64,000 nucleotides of DNA from Petrosia ficiformis (taxonomy: Eukaryota > Porifera > Demospongiae > Haplosclerida > Petrosiidae), in NCBI GenBank assembly GCA_947044365.1, contig OX345637.1, positions 9,785,576 through 9,849,575 of the forward strand, read 5' to 3'. This document shows positions 61,540 through 64,000 of the stretch, piece by piece. How positions within the stretch are numbered: position 1 is the stretch's first letter; each line of letters starts with the position of its first letter. The position numbers and the translations under genes are program-made. The notes below the pieces were generated by a model. It was not told the origin of the DNA. It ran no database searches and worked only from the letters and a program-made list of their open reading frames with translations.

Positions 61540-62113
61540 ACTGTTACATGAACTGAAACATGAATATTGGCAATAATAACCGTACCATTTCGTAATTGAA
61601 TTACCATGCCTTAATTTTAATTTACTTTAATTTTATGAAACCTTATCATTCATTATAATTAGTCTTGTGGGCTTTACAAATCTGGTGTATAGTTTGAGTG
61701 TATGGGATCATAAGAATAGTTTTGATAAGAATGTTGTGATGGCTAATCTCAAACATGCAACATGTGTGTCTTTGTTTAAGTAGCATCTCTAAAGTACATT
61801 TGTAATTAGTAATTACAAAGCATTTGTCCACACTGTACATGTGCTGCTCTGATGTATTTGACAATAGACATTAAATGGTCATTGGAAAAATGGTCCAATG
61901 GCTCTTAATGTAATCTAGAATATAGTAGTGATATGTGATGTAATGTTACTGTGATGGACAAAAGGTTTAAAGGATATGCAACTAATTAACATAATACATT
62001 GAATGAACCACAACATTCCACAATAATTTGGCAAATAAATTAATTATAAAACATAGGCACATGCTTTTCTCCCCCTAAATACACAATTCCGGGGTTCAGT
62101 TGCTAATATTGTG
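61540..62113. other. Intergenic DNA between EF-hand genes 2 and 3
   Basis: Near 61770-61930 short words resembling the exon 1/exon 2 border and WSLEKWSNG can be read (for example TGGTCATTGGAAAAATGGTC), a faint relic of another copy. No intact gene. Confidence 0.5.
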
Positions 62114-62945
62114 ATGGCTAGTCAGAAACTTGTGTCTTTGTGTTCAAGTATCAACACAAGAGCTATACTGACTGGACAACCTCAAAGGTTTTCAGCTGTA
62201 CAGTTTATTCGATTCACAAGCACACCACCAGAGATTAACAGAGATGAACTTTGGAAGAAGAAGAATCAGATGATTTTTCGAGCTATTGATCATAATAGAG
62301 ACAATTTTTTTTCACAAGATGATTATCCAGCATTGACTGAGCAGTTGATCAAGAGTGGGAAATATCACCACAAAGATATCACTGCATTTGTAAACAAGTA
62401 TGTTTAGTTTATCAACTTTTATTATTAAGTACATTTTATCAATGCATCAGTATGTACATGCATTAAGATAAGCTAAACGATACCGTGTAATATGCAATTT
62501 CATATTTTACTAAATTTATGGTTAATTAGTTTTACATATTTATCCTTTAATTGCTTTTGCATTTCATAATAGATGTTCACATGGTACTGCTCTGATGGGT
62601 TTGTCAGTGGGGCTTAATTGGTCATTGGAAGAATGGTCCAAAGCTCATAAGGAACGTCAAAATCATCCAGTACTTGTGTCTGTACTGCTAGAGATGTATG
62701 ATGCAATGTTTACCATGTTGGACAAAGATTGTAAAGGATACCTCACCTTGGAAGATTGGGAAGATATGACAGAAATATTTCATCTCAATAGTCGTGAGGA
62801 AGCAAAGGCTGGCTTTGATTCTGTTGATGCAGACAAGAATGGAAAAATAAGTCGTGAAGAATTTACTAAATATACGTACGAGTTCTTCTGTACTACTGAT
62901 AATGAACTGGGAACTATTGATATGTTTGGTCCATTACCTAAATGA
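62114..62945 (+). CDS. EF-hand protein 3, most divergent copy
   Basis: Exons 62114-62397 and 62573-62945; 657 nt, 218 residues. The N-terminus is shortened by two residues (ASQKLVSLCSSINTRAIL) but keeps the presequence character and RFTSTPPE. Loops: DHNRDNFFSQDD, DKDCKGYLTLED and DADKNGKISREE. The last has Asn at position 5, still able to bind calcium. The upstream block shared by the other genes is not recognisable, suggesting different regulation. Confidence 0.85.
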
Positions 62946-63519
62946 ACTGTTTCATGAACTGAAATATGAATTAGTATTGAGATATGAATAGTAATCAATT
63001 TTGCAAACACAATTTTCAAAAGAAGAACAACATGATAGAAATCATAATTATGTTATTAGTTAATTAACAGAAGTTTTAGGCCGCCCAAAATATTATCAGG
63101 CAAAAAAAGCAACAATAATTGAAATTCAAATAACATGTATTGGAGTATGTTAAATTAATAAAGTAATCCAAATAAATCAACAAATATATAGCAAATTCAT
63201 TTAACAAAGACATTGTGGTTATTTCTTCATATAAGTAATATATAGGAATAATATGTATAGGGTTTGGTTAGGAAGTTGTATACTCACTCAGTCATAAACT
63301 TGTATTCTGTTGTAGTAATATACAAGGTGGGTAAGGTTAGTGATGACAGTATCGACATGCATTTGTGTCACTCAACAACTAAATTCCCCGTAGGGTAGGT
63401 ATGGTATGTATAGGGTTTGGTTAGGATGATATCAGGTTGTACAGCTACTCACTCAATCATGAAAAATTAACACAACTTGTGACTTGTATCACACCATACA
63501 TGGTGGCACTTAAATTCCC
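62946..63519. other. Intergenic DNA between EF-hand genes 3 and 4
   Basis: AT-rich. The words GGTATGTATAGGGTTTGGTTAGGA occur in part twice (about 63252 and 63402) and recall the upstream flanks of the other copies. No gene. Confidence 0.5.
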
Positions 63520-63587
63520 TCTACAGGGCTGGTTGGATCAAGGGCTGGTATAAAAAAAACAATTTGTTACATAGAATATATACTGCA

Positions 63588-64000
63588 ATGGCTAGTCTTA
63601 GCAGGCAACTTGTCTCTCTGTGTTCAAGTATCAACACAAGAGCTATACTGACTAAACAACCTCGAAGGTTTTTATCTGTACAAAATATTCGATTCACAAG
63701 CACACCACCAGAGATTAACGAAGATGAGCTTTGGAAGAAGAAGAGTCAGATGGCTCTTCGTTTTATTGATCATAATGGAGACAATGTGGTATCACAAGAG
63801 AATTTTAAATTGATGGCTGAGAATTGCAAAAAAAGTGGAAAATATCGTTATGAAGATATCACTGCATTTACAAATAGGTATGATGTATAATTATTTTAAT
63901 ATATTAGTGTCTACTAGTTTGTTATGTTCAATGGTTCATCAACTATATAATGGAAGAGGTTTAGAACCAGAGTAATCTAAAAAAAATAACATTTAGTTAC
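63588..64000 (+). CDS. EF-hand protein 4, exon 1 only (cut by window end)
   Basis: Exon 1 is 63588-63877 (290 nt, the same as genes 1 and 2), ending in the same donor (AATAG|GTATGATG). N-terminus ASLSRQLVSLCSSINTRAIL and RFTSTPPE; first EF loop DHNGDNVVSQEN, where the last, normally acidic, position is Asn. Exon 2 would lie beyond the window. The start at 63588 is chosen because it aligns with the family; an in-frame ATG at 63570 or earlier is not conserved. Confidence 0.8.

Overview
The window looks like nuclear DNA of an early-branching animal, most probably a demosponge (Amphimedon-like). The basis is AT-rich sequence, many short GT-AG introns, a dense array of immunoglobulin (Ig) plus fibronectin III (FN3) transmembrane receptor genes with short tyrosine-motif tails, and many small inverted-repeat elements. 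The organism is inference; the gene structures were read by hand from splice sites, conserved exon lengths and reading-frame closure.

Region 1 (1-44.6 kb) is a receptor array. Ten Ig/FN3 units are present, intact or broken: A (1-2013, broken), B (3670-7133), D (7746-9538, broken), F (11307-13607, minus, broken), H (15366-18233), I (19351-21960, 5' truncated), C (26985-33342), E (34971-37247), G (39096-42314, minus) and K (42330-44569). Almost every extracellular exon begins and ends in phase 1, so exons can be gained, lost or swapped without frame damage. The tails differ: a short tail with YD(T/I)P and AYG motifs (A, B, H); a proline-rich tail with two ITIM-type motifs (G, decayed copy F); a long multi-tyrosine tail (I); a YEEI tail (K); and almost no tail (C, possibly GPI-anchored; E, cut by a frameshift). 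D+F and E+G are two copies of one large segmental duplication, and A, B and C are copies of another gene type.

The centrepiece is the G/K pair. The two genes are head to head with start codons 15 bp apart, at the centre of a near-perfect inverted repeat. Their Ig and first FN3 exons are almost identical, while their signal peptides, membrane segments and tails are unrelated. G carries two ITIM-type tyrosines and K a YEEI tyrosine. This layout resembles vertebrate paired inhibitory/activating receptors and is the best candidate for an undescribed system here.

Region 2 (44.6-46 kb) is a single-exon membrane protein (L) with a cysteine-rich, possibly three-finger ectodomain, convergent with K. 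Region 3 (46.07-56.68 kb) is a 16-exon gene for a HEAT-repeat protein of 674 residues whose introns hold minisatellites and interspersed repeats. Region 4 (57.4-64 kb) is a tandem family of two-exon EF-hand proteins with mitochondrial-type N-termini: three complete genes, one cut by the window end and two pseudogenes.

Mobile DNA is scattered through region 1: two TTAA-flanked (piggyBac-type) elements, one of them inside an exon of F; a Gypsy integrase/polyprotein-end remnant that truncates I; a Crypton-like fragment; a Merlin/ISXO2-like transposase end; and several MITEs.
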